Source: an uncultured Clostridia bacterium
Lineage (GTDB): Bacteria; Bacillota; Clostridia; Oscillospirales; Ruminococcaceae
Assembly: GCA_947629335.1 (NCBI GenBank)
Contig: CANRDI010000002.1
Location: 124,001-188,000, forward strand
Length of the DNA stretch: 64,000 bases
Direction of reading: 5' to 3'
Shown here: positions 35,396 to 43,124 of the stretch, piece by piece
Layout: every line of letters begins with the position of its first letter
Numbering within the stretch: the first letter of the stretch is position 1
Program-made: the position numbers and the translations under genes
Notes under the pieces: generated by a model
The model's input: the letters and a program-made list of their open reading frames with translations, nothing else
What the model was told of the DNA's origin: nothing
Database searches by the model: none

Positions 35396-35782
35396 ATGGA
35401 AATATTGGAGATCTGCGGCGTAGGATTGTTGTCCGCGGTCATTTGTCTTATCCTGCGCAGGGTCAATAATGAAGCGGCTTTTTTGGTAAGCGCGGCGTCG
35501 GCTGTAGTTGTTTTTGCTATGGTCATAAAAATGCTTGTTCCGACGATAAATGCCGTAAAAAGTCTTTCAGAGCAGGCAGGTATAGATCTTCAGCTCGTCG
35601 GGATAATGCTTAAAGCCCTCGCTGTTTGCTATATAACCGCGCTTTGTTCGGGCATTGCCCGCGACGCAGGAGAAAATTCCGCGGCAGTAAAGCTCGAACT
35701 GGGCGGGAGAGCGGCTATCGCGGCAATCTCGCTGCCTGTATTCGTAAATCTTGCAAAACTTGTAACGGGGTTGGTTTATTAG
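35396..35782 (+). CDS. spoIIIAD: Stage III sporulation protein AD
   Basis: A 128-residue membrane protein with three to four hydrophobic helices. Family traits are the early GVGLLSAVICLILRR-like region and the late KAL-VCYITALCSGIARDAGENS and LELGGRAAIAAISLPV. It starts 3 bases after spoIIIAC. In most genomes spoIIIAE follows at once; here a 217-base palindromic spacer intervenes. Confidence 0.94.
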   Translation: MEILEICGVGLLSAVICLILRRVNNEAAFLVSAASAVVVFAMVIKMLVPTINAVKSLSEQAGIDLQLVGIMLKALAVCYITALCSGIARDAGENSAAVKLELGGRAAIAAISLPVFVNLAKLVTGLVY

Positions 35783-35945
35783 AAACTGTTCATAATAAAT
35801 GATCTGCGCTCGATATGGCGCAGATCTTCCGCGAAACTTCGCTCTGAATTTTTTTAATTCATAGAGTACATTTGCGAATTTCAGCATTGTTCTGCGGAAT
35901 ATCAGGCGTTTCGGTTTATTATAGTTCAGTTGTCGGCAAACATAG
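35783..35945. repeat. Nested palindromic insert splitting the spoIIIA operon
   Basis: Between spoIIIAD and spoIIIAE. The outer arms AACTGTTCATAATAAA (35787-35802) and (reverse complement) AACTGAACTATAATAAA pair. Inside are the perfect hairpin GATCTGCGC / GCGCAGATC (about 35802-35827), TTCCGCGAA against TTCTGCGGAA, and CTCTGAATT / AATTCATAGAG. It has the same nested build as 13005-13201 but a different sequence. The remaining bases to 36000 hold no gene. Confidence 0.6.
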
Positions 35946-35999
35946 GTCGGAAAATATTCAGGCAGTATAAAGAGCTGTGGAAATTCGGGGATCATAAAA

Positions 36000-37091
36000 A
36001 TGAAAAAGATTTTTTGGATAATTATGTCGCTTGTTTTAGGCATTTTTCTGCACTCGGAAGCATTTGCCCAAAACGTTGATGAAATATCAGACGAGCTTTC
36101 GGGGGCTGTCACGGACGACGCACGGGATTTCCTGAACGAAAACGAAATAACGCCCGATAATAACGGAGCGGCAAACCTTAAATTTACAGATGTCCTGAAA
36201 AATATATGGGATATGCTCGCCGAAAAGGTAACAGAGCCGCTGAAGGTACTCGGAGCGCTTTGCGGGGCGATACTTCTCTGTACTCTTGCGAACAGCGTTT
36301 CACCCGACAACACCCTTAAAGGAGTCCTGCCTGCTGTAGGAGCGCTTTGCGGGGCGGGTATCTGCGCTTCGGCGATATGCGGAGTAGTAGATGAGGCGCT
36401 TGGCGTTTTAAGCGCCTCGGCAAATTTTATGCTTGTTTTTATCCCGTCATTTGCGGGAATAACGGCGGCGCTCGGCTATGTCGGGACAGCCTCTGCGGTA
36501 AACTTGGCAGTTATAGCCGCCTCACAGCTTTTTTCACAGATATGCGTAAATCTTATCGCCCCTCTTTGCAGTACTATACTGGGGTTTTCAATAGCAGGAG
36601 CTGTCCATCCCGAACTTAAAACAGAAAAAGCGGGAGAAGTAGTAAAAAAGTTTACGGTATGGGGATTGTCGCTTATTATGACGATATTTATGGGCGTGCT
36701 TTCCGTACAGACGGCGGTCGTTTCGGCGTCGGACGGAGCAGCTTTAAAGACCGCGAAATTTCTCGTATCACAGGGCGTACCTATTGTCGGAGGAACTATC
36801 TCCGACGCAGTAGGAACTGTCGGCGGAGGACTTGAGATATTAAAATCAAGCGTCGGAACATATGGGATAATTGCCGCGGCGGTTATGATATTTCCCGTAA
36901 TAGCAACGCTTGTATGTTATCTTGCGATATTTTCCGCCGCAGAAGCCGCCGCGGAAATGTTCGACCTAAAGCCGTTTTCGACGCTCGCCAAAAGCTGTAC
37001 GCAGATAATGTCAATAATACTCGCGGTGTGCGCTTGCTTCCTGCTGTTGAATTTTATTTCGGTTGTCCTGCTTTTTGCAATGACAAAATAA
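36000..37091 (+). CDS. spoIIIAE: Stage III sporulation protein AE
   Basis: A 363-residue polytopic membrane protein. A signal-like N-terminal helix ends at SEAFA (about 22). A short acidic extracytoplasmic region (25-75) is followed by seven or eight hydrophobic helices. Typical segments are GALCGAILLCTLANS, SFAGITAALGYVG and MGVLSVQTAVVSASDGAALKTAKFL. It is a predicted permease-like part of the SpoIIIA channel. It lies 217 bases after spoIIIAD, an unusual gap in this operon. Confidence 0.93.
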   Translation: MKKIFWIIMSLVLGIFLHSEAFAQNVDEISDELSGAVTDDARDFLNENEITPDNNGAANLKFTDVLKNIWDMLAEKVTEPLKVLGALCGAILLCTLANSVSPDNTLKGVLPAVGALCGAGICASAICGVVDEALGVLSASANFMLVFIPSFAGITAALGYVGTASAVNLAVIAASQLFSQICVNLIAPLCSTILGFSIAGAVHPELKTEKAGEVVKKFTVWGLSLIMTIFMGVLSVQTAVVSASDGAALKTAKFLVSQGVPIVGGTISDAVGTVGGGLEILKSSVGTYGIIAAAVMIFPVIATLVCYLAIFSAAEAAAEMFDLKPFSTLAKSCTQIMSIILAVCACFLLLNFISVVLLFAMTK

Positions 37092-37110
37092 AAAAGAAAA
37101 GGAAAATAAA

Positions 37111-37572
37111 ATGAACTTTCTTTCGACAATTTGCGTCGCGTCAATAGCCGCCGCGCTTTTTAAGATAATAGTGCCCGAAAACAAATTTACAAAGCAGATG
37201 TCCGTACTTATAGCCGGCGTTTTCCTGCTTATTGTTATAACAGCATTTGCGGGAACAAGACCCGACCTTGATATAAGCTCGTTTGAAGAGATGTCTGAAG
37301 ACAAGATAAACGATTTTTCGAGCGATGTGAATGAACAGCTCAAAAACGAAGTTTGCGCGGGAATGGAAGAAAAAATAAGGGACATTCTCTCACAAAACGG
37401 GATATATCCTGAGCAAATTCACGTTATCGTTAATATTTCGGGATTGTACGGCATAGATATTACTGAAATAAGGATAGTCCTTGGTGAGAACAGCTCTGAC
37501 GAAATTAGGACGGCGGAGCTTCTTAAAAACGAGATTTCGGAAGATATAAAAATAATGATTTCAAAAAGGTGA
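37111..37572 (+). CDS. spoIIIAF: Stage III sporulation protein AF
   Basis: A 153-residue protein with two N-terminal membrane helices (about 1-20 and 30-48) and a C-terminal soluble domain in a ring-building fold (about 85-153). That domain shows the expected HVIVNISGLYGIDITEIRIVL strand-helix pattern. AAAAGGAAA precedes the ATG. It is 19 bases after spoIIIAE, and its stop abuts spoIIIAG. Confidence 0.9.
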   Translation: MNFLSTICVASIAAALFKIIVPENKFTKQMSVLIAGVFLLIVITAFAGTRPDLDISSFEEMSEDKINDFSSDVNEQLKNEVCAGMEEKIRDILSQNGIYPEQIHVIVNISGLYGIDITEIRIVLGENSSDEIRTAELLKNEISEDIKIMISKR

Positions 37573-37577
37573 AGGAT

Positions 37578-38090
37578 ATGACGATTCTGAGCGAAGGTAT
37601 AAAGCGGTTTTTTTCGAGCGAAAGAGCAAAAAAAATAATTGTCATATGCGGGCTTGCGGCAATGATACTGATACTGTTGAGCAGCTTTTTCGGCAGGAGC
37701 GGTTCAAACGCAGACTCGCAGGACAAAATTTACAGCATTGATTATGAAGAGCTTGAAAAAAAGCTCGAAGATAAGCTCTGCGGGCTTATCCTGCAAATCG
37801 AAGGAGCAGGAAAAGTGAGCGTTATGATAACGGTCGACAGGACCGAACTTATCTTATATGAAAAAAACAGCAAAACAAACGGCTCGGAAAACGATCATTC
37901 CGAAGAAACGGAGGTGGCACTTTCGGGAAACTCAAAAGAACCGCTTGAGATCGGGAAAATAATGCCGACGATACGTTCGGCGGCTATCGTATGTGAGGGC
38001 GCAAAAGACCCCATTATACGCGAGCGTGTGACGAATGTTGCATCAAAAGCGCTTAATATAGGCATTTCAAAAGTCTATGTCGCTTATTGA
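37578..38090 (+). CDS. spoIIIAG: Stage III sporulation protein AG
   Basis: A 170-residue ring-forming channel component. One membrane helix (about 17-36, IIVICGLAAMILILLSSFF) is followed by a ring-building domain with LEDKLCGLILQIEGAGKVSVMI and the late RSAAIVCEGAKDPIIRERVTNV. SpoIIIAG forms a large ring in the intermembrane space. I take the ATG at 37578; AAGGTG at 37567-37572 precedes it, overlapping the spoIIIAF stop. A GTG three codons earlier is the alternative. Confidence 0.93.
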   Translation: MTILSEGIKRFFSSERAKKIIVICGLAAMILILLSSFFGRSGSNADSQDKIYSIDYEELEKKLEDKLCGLILQIEGAGKVSVMITVDRTELILYEKNSKTNGSENDHSEETEVALSGNSKEPLEIGKIMPTIRSAAIVCEGAKDPIIRERVTNVASKALNIGISKVYVAY

Positions 38091-38113
38091 AATTTATTTA
38101 AAGGAGAAAACTT

Positions 38114-38665
38114 ATGAAAATGAAAAGAATCAATCTTATCATCGGGAAAAAACAGATAGCCGTTGCGTCGCTTACGGTTCTTCTCGGAGCGGCTGTTGCG
38201 GTGAATTTCATCGCGCAGAGCGGAAAGAAGAATGTTGCTCCGACCGAAGAAGTCGGCGGAAACTATGGAGATATGGAATATGTTTCCGACAGCAATTCCG
38301 GCAATATTTCAAGCACAGACGGTTATTTTGCGAGCGCAAGGCTCGAAAAACAGCAGGCGCGCGACGAGGCGGCTCAAGTCCTTTCCGTAATGTATCAGGG
38401 TGGGGATATGACCAAAGACGAGCTTAGCGCTACAGAAGCAAACGCACAGGAATTAAGCCGTATAATCGCCAGCGAAAACGCTGTTGAAACAATGCTCAAA
38501 GCACAGGGCTTTGAAGACGCACTCTGCTACATAACCGCGAGCGGAGCGAACATAATCGTAAAAACCGACGGCTTGGACGCGGCGGGCGCGGCAAAGATAA
38601 AAAATGCGCTCTTATCTGAGGTAGAAGTAAGCGCGGATAAGATAACCATAGTCGAAGTAAAATAG
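38114..38665 (+). CDS. spoIIIAH: Stage III sporulation protein AH
   Basis: A 183-residue mother-cell protein that meets SpoIIQ (or its functional substitute) across the intermembrane space. One membrane helix lies at about 13-33. A low-complexity Asn/Ser linker and a C-terminal ring-building domain follow, with LEKQQARDEAAQVLSVM, KAQGFEDALCYITASGANIIVKTDGL and a final ADKITIVEVK. GGAGAAAA precedes the ATG. It is the last gene of the operon. Confidence 0.94.
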   Translation: MKMKRINLIIGKKQIAVASLTVLLGAAVAVNFIAQSGKKNVAPTEEVGGNYGDMEYVSDSNSGNISSTDGYFASARLEKQQARDEAAQVLSVMYQGGDMTKDELSATEANAQELSRIIASENAVETMLKAQGFEDALCYITASGANIIVKTDGLDAAGAAKIKNALLSEVEVSADKITIVEVK

Positions 38666-38668
38666 TTA

Positions 38669-38754
38669 AGACTGTCAATAACGCCCCGTCTTCAGCGCGG
38701 CGTTATCCGCCGAAAGCGGATAACGAGCGCATATCGGGGCTTTCTCAACAGTCT
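38669..38754. repeat. Nested palindrome after spoIIIAH
   Basis: The arms AGACTGTCAATAACGCCCCG and (reverse complement) AGACTGTTGAGAAAGCCCCG enclose GTTATCCGC-CGAAA-GCGGATAAC. The right arm and its following TGATTTTTATACAA match the motif in the mreB leader (19960-19999). Confidence 0.7.
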
Positions 38755-38796
38755 GATATGTGATTTTTATACAAAAGTTTTTGTCCAATAGGATTG

Positions 38797-38841
38797 AAAA
38801 GAGATCGCGGGAGAATTTACGGTTCTCTCGCGGTCTCTTTT
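38797..38841. terminator. Bidirectional terminator between spoIIIAH and spoVM
   Basis: An 18-bp stem starting AAAAGAGATCGCG and ending CGCGGTCTCTTTT (two G-T pairs). It has a T-run on both strands and can end the spoIIIA operon and the convergent spoVM transcript. Confidence 0.85.
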
Positions 38842-38870
38842 GGCGGAAAACAGCAAATTTACGAAATGCC

Positions 38871-38954
38871 TCAGTTCTGCTCGTTCCTTATTCCGAACAT
38901 AAGCCTCAGAAGCCCCGTAAACATTTTCGGACTTTTTACAACAACGACCTTCAA
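38871..38954 (-). CDS. spoVM: Stage V sporulation protein M, 27 residues, TTG start
   Basis: A short frame of 27 codons starting with TTG (plus 38952-38954) and ending TGA. The peptide begins MKVVVVKSPK and continues MFTGLLRLMFG, then IRNEQN. Bacillus SpoVM (26 residues) has the same pattern: MK, Lys7, Pro-Lys at 9-10, Gly14, Arg17, Met19, Gly21 and a charged tail. SpoVM is an amphipathic helix that senses the convex forespore membrane and anchors the SpoIVA coat base. AAAGGAG lies 8 bases before the TTG. The gene follows a small membrane protein gene directly and is convergent with the spoIIIA operon. Confidence 0.9.
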   Translation of the reverse strand: MKVVVVKSPKMFTGLLRLMFGIRNEQN

Positions 38955-38968
38955 GAAAACCGCTCCTT

Positions 38969-39142
38969 TCACTGTTTAAGCAAAAATACTCCCAGAACAA
39001 TAAGCAAAATCGCAATGATAAACAGCATGACTTTGTACGAAAACAGCGAAATACACAAAATTGCCCCTACAAACGCTGCCGCCGCAAGTATCAGAGCTGT
39101 TTTCCCGCCGTTTTTGCGTTTTCGTTTTTTCGGACAACGCAT
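38969..39142 (-). CDS. Small two-helix membrane protein upstream of spoVM
   Basis: A 57-residue protein starting at the ATG at plus 39140-39142, with GAGGTG 6 bases ahead; a GTG three codons earlier overlaps that site. A Lys/Arg-rich start (MRCPKKRKRKNGGKT) precedes two hydrophobic helices (about 16-33 and 36-55), and the protein ends VFLLKQ. Its stop codon overlaps the spoVM ribosome site, so the two are probably translated together, which suggests expression in sporulation. I do not recognise the family. Confidence 0.7.
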   Translation of the reverse strand: MRCPKKRKRKNGGKTALILAAAAFVGAILCISLFSYKVMLFIIAILLIVLGVFLLKQ

Positions 39143-39471
39143 TCTGTTCACCTCGCTTTCACTGCATAATATTCCGAAAAAAATTTTTTGTTACAGTTCG
39201 CGTCACGGTAATCATAAAAAGCAGCAGTTTAAAACATCTTCTGTCGGTTACAGCCATAGCATTTTTGCCCGCCGTATGCGCTTAAAGAGCTTTATCGACA
39301 GTATGAAAGCAAATGTCTTTCGGTATTTATGGAAATATTATTGTTTTGCGCTTTTAGAGGGACTTGACATTTTTTAGGAATACTAAAACGCTCTTTGTCC
39401 CGTATTTCGGCAGCAGTAATATTCAGTTTTAAAAAAATTATTCATTTTATAAAAATGCTTGAAAAAAATAC
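39143..39471. other. AT-rich gap, no gene seen
   Basis: The region between the divergent small membrane gene and the Asp23 promoter has no convincing gene. It contains one copy of the dispersed motif (GCTTTATCGACAGTATGA, 39289-39306) and A/T runs. Confidence 0.5.
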
Positions 39472-39500
39472 TTGTTTATTAAAGAAAATTGTGGTATAAT
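39472..39500 (+). promoter_or_regulatory. Promoter of the Asp23-nusB operon
   Basis: TTGTTT at 39472-39477, 17-base spacer, TATAAT at 39495-39500, 54 bases before the first gene. Confidence 0.75.
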
Positions 39501-39553
39501 ACATTTATGTATATCTTATCTGTAAAAAAATCGGATAGCTATGGAGGAAATTT

Positions 39554-39931
39554 ATGGAAAAAGTCAAAAAGACTACTATCGGAAGCATAAAGGTTTCCGA
39601 AAATGTGATAGTAAAGATCGCTCGTACTGCGGCGCTTGAGATCGACGGAGTAATGCTGAGTCGGGTAGACGGAGAAGATAAGCTCGCAAAACTTACGGGA
39701 AAGCTCCCCGTAAGAGCGAAAATCTCCGGAGAAACAGCGGCGATAAAGATCGATATCCTTATCAAAGAAGGATATAACGCCGTAAAAGCCGCAGAAGACG
39801 TACAAAAGAGCGTGAAATCCGCCGTTCAGAATATGACCGGCTTTACGGTGACAAAAGTGGACGTAAATATCGCGGGAGTTTGTTTTAAAGACGACAGTGA
39901 CGGCGCTGAGGTGGAAAATGGAAAAGCTTAA
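39554..39931 (+). CDS. Asp23/Gls24 family envelope stress protein
   Basis: A 125-residue protein of the Asp23 family (YqhY-like). It shows VSENVIVKIARTAALEIDGV (15-34), an alpha/beta core with AAIKIDILIKEGYNAVKAA, and MTGFTVTKVDVNIAGV near the end. In Bacillus yqhY also sits directly before nusB and is linked to control of fatty acid synthesis. GGAGGAAA lies before the ATG. The nusB start lies inside its last codons. It is cytosolic, with no membrane segment. Confidence 0.92.
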   Translation: MEKVKKTTIGSIKVSENVIVKIARTAALEIDGVMLSRVDGEDKLAKLTGKLPVRAKISGETAAIKIDILIKEGYNAVKAAEDVQKSVKSAVQNMTGFTVTKVDVNIAGVCFKDDSDGAEVENGKA

Positions 39932-40337
39932 AAGAAGCGAAGTCCGCGAGGGGGCGTTTCTGATATTGTATCAGACGCTTTTTGGGACAACTCCCGAAGA
40001 GATCGACGAGCTTAACGCCGAAGCGTTCGATATTGCAAAAAACGAGCAGACGGATGAGTTGGTGCGAGGCGTCTCTGAACACAGCGACGAACTGCTCGAT
40101 ATAATATCGAGATATTCAAAAACGCGCTCAGTTTCAAGAATAGCGAGGGTGAATATCGTTATACTTAAAATAGCAATTTATGAGATGAAATATTGTGAAA
40201 GAGTTCCGAATGCCGCGGCAATAAACGAGGCTGTAGAGCTTTCAAAAAAATATTCTCTCAAATCCGACAGCTCGTTTATAAACGGCATTTTAAATTCGTA
40301 CATGAAAGATTTAGAGGGCGGCAATGCAGAACAATAA
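39918..40337 (+). CDS. nusB: Transcription antitermination factor NusB
   Basis: A 139-residue all-helical RNA-binding protein that with NusE binds boxA in rRNA leaders. Family marks are REGAFLILYQTLFG (about 9-22), RIARVNIVILKIAIYEM (about 77-93) and VPNAAAINEAVELSKKY, then SSFINGIL. The ATG at 39918 is chosen because GAGGTGG (39908-39914) precedes it. The gene overlaps the Asp23 gene end by 14 bases and xseA by 14, a tightly coupled operon. Confidence 0.96.
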   Translation: MEKLKRSEVREGAFLILYQTLFGTTPEEIDELNAEAFDIAKNEQTDELVRGVSEHSDELLDIISRYSKTRSVSRIARVNIVILKIAIYEMKYCERVPNAAAINEAVELSKKYSLKSDSSFINGILNSYMKDLEGGNAEQ

Positions 40338-41526
40338 TACGCTCGTTGTTACTCCGTCGAACGTAAACGGGCTTATAGCGCGGCTTTTAAAGCAGGACGC
40401 GAGACTTCTGAGCCTTTCGGTGCGCGGAGAAATAACAAATCTTCGCGTGGCGTCGTCGGGGCATTGTTTTTTCAGCCTTTCGGACGGCGCGTCAAAGCTC
40501 AGCGCTTCTATTTGGAAAAGCAATTTTCAGAGACTGAAGGTCGATATCTGTGAGGGAATGACTGTTGTTTGCCGCGGAAGCATTTCCGTTTACGAGCCGT
40601 CTGGAACGTACAGCCTTATTTGCAGCGACATTGAGACAGAAGGCGAGGGAGAGCAGTCTGCGGCGCTCGGCGAGCTTGTAAAAAAGTTGAAGACGGAGGG
40701 ACTTTTCGAGAGGAAAAGACCTTTGCCTGAGTTTCCCAAAACAATTGCCGTGATAACATCTCCTACAGGCGCAGTCGTACATGATATTGAAAAAACGCTC
40801 AAAAACCGTTTTCCGTGTGTGAAAATGCTTGTTATTCCGACAATTGTACAGGGTGAAAACGCTCCCGCTTCGATAGTCAGCGGCATAGAATATGCGCAGA
40901 CGACCGACGCGGATGTGATAATTTTTGGGCGCGGAGGCGGAGCGTCCGAGGATTTGAGTGCATTTAACGCAGAAATGGTCGCAAGAGCTGTTTTCAACAG
41001 CAAAATCCCGACGATAAGCGCGGTCGGTCATGAAATAGACATAACTATAGCAGATCTTACGGCGGATAAAACTGTCGCAACGCCGACGGCTGCCGCAGTA
41101 GCTGCTGTTCCGGATAAAGACGAGCTGATACGCCGGCTCGGTATGATAAGTTCTGCCCTCACGGACAAGCTCCGTACAAATCTCAGCCGAAAGCAAGGCG
41201 AGCTTTATGCGCTTAAAGGACGTATATGCGAGCTTATGGAGCGGGAATGTAAAACAAATGAAAAAGAGCTTTTTAACTTGTCGGAAAGAATAAAACGTCT
41301 TATGACAAGGAAAATTGAGATACTTGAAGCGGCTCTCGAAAAAAACCGAGAGATGATATCCGCGCTCGACCCGCTTTCAACTCTTAAAAGAGGATATTCA
41401 ATAGTAAAGATAGGCAAAAAAACAGTGACCGACGCAAAAGAGCTTTCTGTAGGAGAGCGGGTTGAGATCACCCTTAAAAGCGGAAGCGCGGTCGCTGAGA
41501 TAAAGGAAGTAAAAAATGGAGTTTAA
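40324..41526 (+). CDS. xseA: Exodeoxyribonuclease VII large subunit
   Basis: A 400-residue large subunit of the single-strand exonuclease. The N-terminal OB fold (LLSLSVRGEITNLRVASSGH, FSLSDGASKLSASIW) leads to the catalytic region with ITSPTGAVVHDI, a GRGGGASEDLSAFN motif and AVGHEIDITIADLTADKTVATPTAAA. A long coiled coil follows (about 280-350), then the C-terminal PLSTLKRGYSIV. The length is typical. It is coupled to nusB and xseB by overlaps. Confidence 0.97.
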   Translation: MQNNNTLVVTPSNVNGLIARLLKQDARLLSLSVRGEITNLRVASSGHCFFSLSDGASKLSASIWKSNFQRLKVDICEGMTVVCRGSISVYEPSGTYSLICSDIETEGEGEQSAALGELVKKLKTEGLFERKRPLPEFPKTIAVITSPTGAVVHDIEKTLKNRFPCVKMLVIPTIVQGENAPASIVSGIEYAQTTDADVIIFGRGGGASEDLSAFNAEMVARAVFNSKIPTISAVGHEIDITIADLTADKTVATPTAAAVAAVPDKDELIRRLGMISSALTDKLRTNLSRKQGELYALKGRICELMERECKTNEKELFNLSERIKRLMTRKIEILEAALEKNREMISALDPLSTLKRGYSIVKIGKKTVTDAKELSVGERVEITLKSGSAVAEIKEVKNGV

Positions 41527-41701
41527 TTTTGAAGAGGCAATGAAAAGACTTTCGGAAATTTCCGCACTTATGTCCGAGAGCAAAACATCTCTTGACGAAA
41601 GTATGAAGCTGTATACCGAAGCGGCGGAGCTTGTGAGAAAATGCGGAAAATATCTTGACGAGGCAAAGTTAGTGATAGAACAGGCGGAAATGAAGGAATA
41701 A
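41516..41701 (+). CDS. xseB: Exodeoxyribonuclease VII small subunit
   Basis: A 61-residue helical protein: FEEAMKRLSEISALM-S---SLDESMKLYTEAAELVRKC. It starts 11 bases inside the xseA end. It is a little short for the family (about 70-80), lacking the usual acidic tail, but the core helices that bind XseA are all present. The ispA start follows one base after its stop. Confidence 0.93.
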   Translation: MEFNFEEAMKRLSEISALMSESKTSLDESMKLYTEAAELVRKCGKYLDEAKLVIEQAEMKE

Positions 41702-41702
41702 T

Positions 41703-42590
41703 ATGAACGTAAATGAACAGCTGAATGAATACGCTCAGATGACCGAAGAAGCGCTCGGAAAATATATTCCGAGTACTGAATGCCTGCAAAAATCGGTTAT
41801 AGAAGCGGCGCGCTACAGCCTTTCCGCAGGCGGAAAGCGCATAAGACCCGCGCTTGTTATGGAATTTTGCCGCGTCTGCGGAGGAGAACCCGAAACGGCG
41901 CTTCCGATAGCATGCGCGATAGAGATGATGCATACGTTTTCCCTTATCCATGACGACCTTCCGTGTATGGATAACGACGACCTGCGGCGCGGAAAACCCT
42001 CTTGCCACAAGGCTTTCGGAGAAGCGACGGCGCTTCTTGCGGGCGACGCGTTTGCTATAATGCCGTTTGAGATAATAGCGAAAGCGGGACTGAAAAAGAC
42101 AATTTCGGCAGAAGCGGCGCTTAAAATCTCGCAGATGCTCGCGGAGCTTGCGGGATTTGGAGGAATGATAGGCGGACAGACGATAGACCTTGAAAACGAA
42201 AACAAAAAACCGCCTGTTTCGGAAATCCTCGAAATGTACAGAATGAAAACGGGCGCGCTGCTTGAATTTTGCTGTAAGGCGGGATGCATTGCGGCAGGTG
42301 CGGGAGCAGAAAAACAGCTCCCTGCGGGAAGTTTCGGACAGCGTTTGGGGCTTGCATTTCAGATAACAGACGACATTCTCGATATAACCTCCGACGAAAA
42401 GACCCTCGGAAAACCGATAGGAAGCGACAAGGAAAACGGCAAATACACATACGTTTCCGCCGTCGGTATCGAGAAAGCGAAAGAACGTGTTAAAACACTT
42501 ACTGCTCAGGCAAAAGACCTTTTGACTGAGTTTTCGGATACAGAATTTTTGCTTGGGCTTGCAGACGCTCTTGCCGAAAGAAGTAATTAG
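41703..42590 (+). CDS. ispA: Short-chain polyprenyl diphosphate synthase (farnesyl/geranyl type)
   Basis: A 295-residue trans-prenyltransferase that condenses isopentenyl and dimethylallyl diphosphates. GGKRIRPAL (about 40-48) binds diphosphate. The first Asp-rich motif is DDLPCMDNDD (about 85-94) with the two-residue insert of bacterial FPP synthases. The second is FQITDDILD (about 219-227). It lies next to xseB and shares the operon with dxs, so supply and use of isoprenoid units are grouped. The product length (C15 probable) is inferred. Confidence 0.95.
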   Translation: MNVNEQLNEYAQMTEEALGKYIPSTECLQKSVIEAARYSLSAGGKRIRPALVMEFCRVCGGEPETALPIACAIEMMHTFSLIHDDLPCMDNDDLRRGKPSCHKAFGEATALLAGDAFAIMPFEIIAKAGLKKTISAEAALKISQMLAELAGFGGMIGGQTIDLENENKKPPVSEILEMYRMKTGALLEFCCKAGCIAAGAGAEKQLPAGSFGQRLGLAFQITDDILDITSDEKTLGKPIGSDKENGKYTYVSAVGIEKAKERVKTLTAQAKDLLTEFSDTEFLLGLADALAERSN

Positions 42591-42603
42591 GGGGAAGGAA
42601 AAA

Positions 42604-43107
42604 GTGTTAAAATTGCTGATGTTAAATCCTATCATTTCCGTGGGATTTATATCGTGGCTATCGGCACAGATATTGAAGACAATACATTATTCGATAAAAT
42701 TCAAATCATTTAATCCCGAACGTATAACAGGTGCGGGAGGAATGCCCTCGTCGCATTCGTCGCTTGTTGTTTCGGTCATGATTTATACGCTCAGGTTCAA
42801 GGGCTTTTCGAGTACGGAATTTGCTTTTTCGCTTCTTCTTGCGGGCATAGTCATATACGACGCCATGAGCGTCCGCTATAATGCGGGACTTCATGCGAAA
42901 GAGCTGAATAAACTTAGGAAAATTGTCGATGAGCTTGATGATGAAATAGCGGCTCTGGGCGGAAGCGAAGACGACTCCGATATAGAAGAACTTGTAAATC
43001 AGAAAGACCTTAAAGAGTTTTTAGGACATACGCCTATCGAGGTGCTTGCAGGTTCGCTTTTAGGAATACTTATTGCAATGGCATTTCCTGTGCCTGTGAC
43101 CGCATAA
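42604..43107 (+). CDS. YuiD/DUF212 divergent PAP2-family membrane protein
   Basis: A 167-residue membrane protein with hydrophobic helices at about 5-25, 55-78 and 145-165. The core GAGGMPSSHSSLV (about 40-52) resembles the acid phosphatase/vanadium haloperoxidase signature. YDAMSVRYNAGLHAKELN (about 82-99) is the conserved DUF212 block. FLGHTPIEVLAGSLLG closes it. I choose the GTG at 42604, with GGGGAAGGA ahead. Its place between ispA and dxs suggests polyprenyl phosphate metabolism, but this is inference. Confidence 0.9.
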   Translation: MLKLLMLNPIISVGFISWLSAQILKTIHYSIKFKSFNPERITGAGGMPSSHSSLVVSVMIYTLRFKGFSSTEFAFSLLLAGIVIYDAMSVRYNAGLHAKELNKLRKIVDELDDEIAALGGSEDDSDIEELVNQKDLKEFLGHTPIEVLAGSLLGILIAMAFPVPVTA

Positions 43108-43124
43108 AATTTACGGGAGGAAAA

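Noticed and set aside
38767-39015. 82-codon minus-strand frame over the spoVM region
   Set aside because: It is in a different frame from spoVM, spans the terminator stem and has no ribosome site. The short spoVM frame explains the region better.
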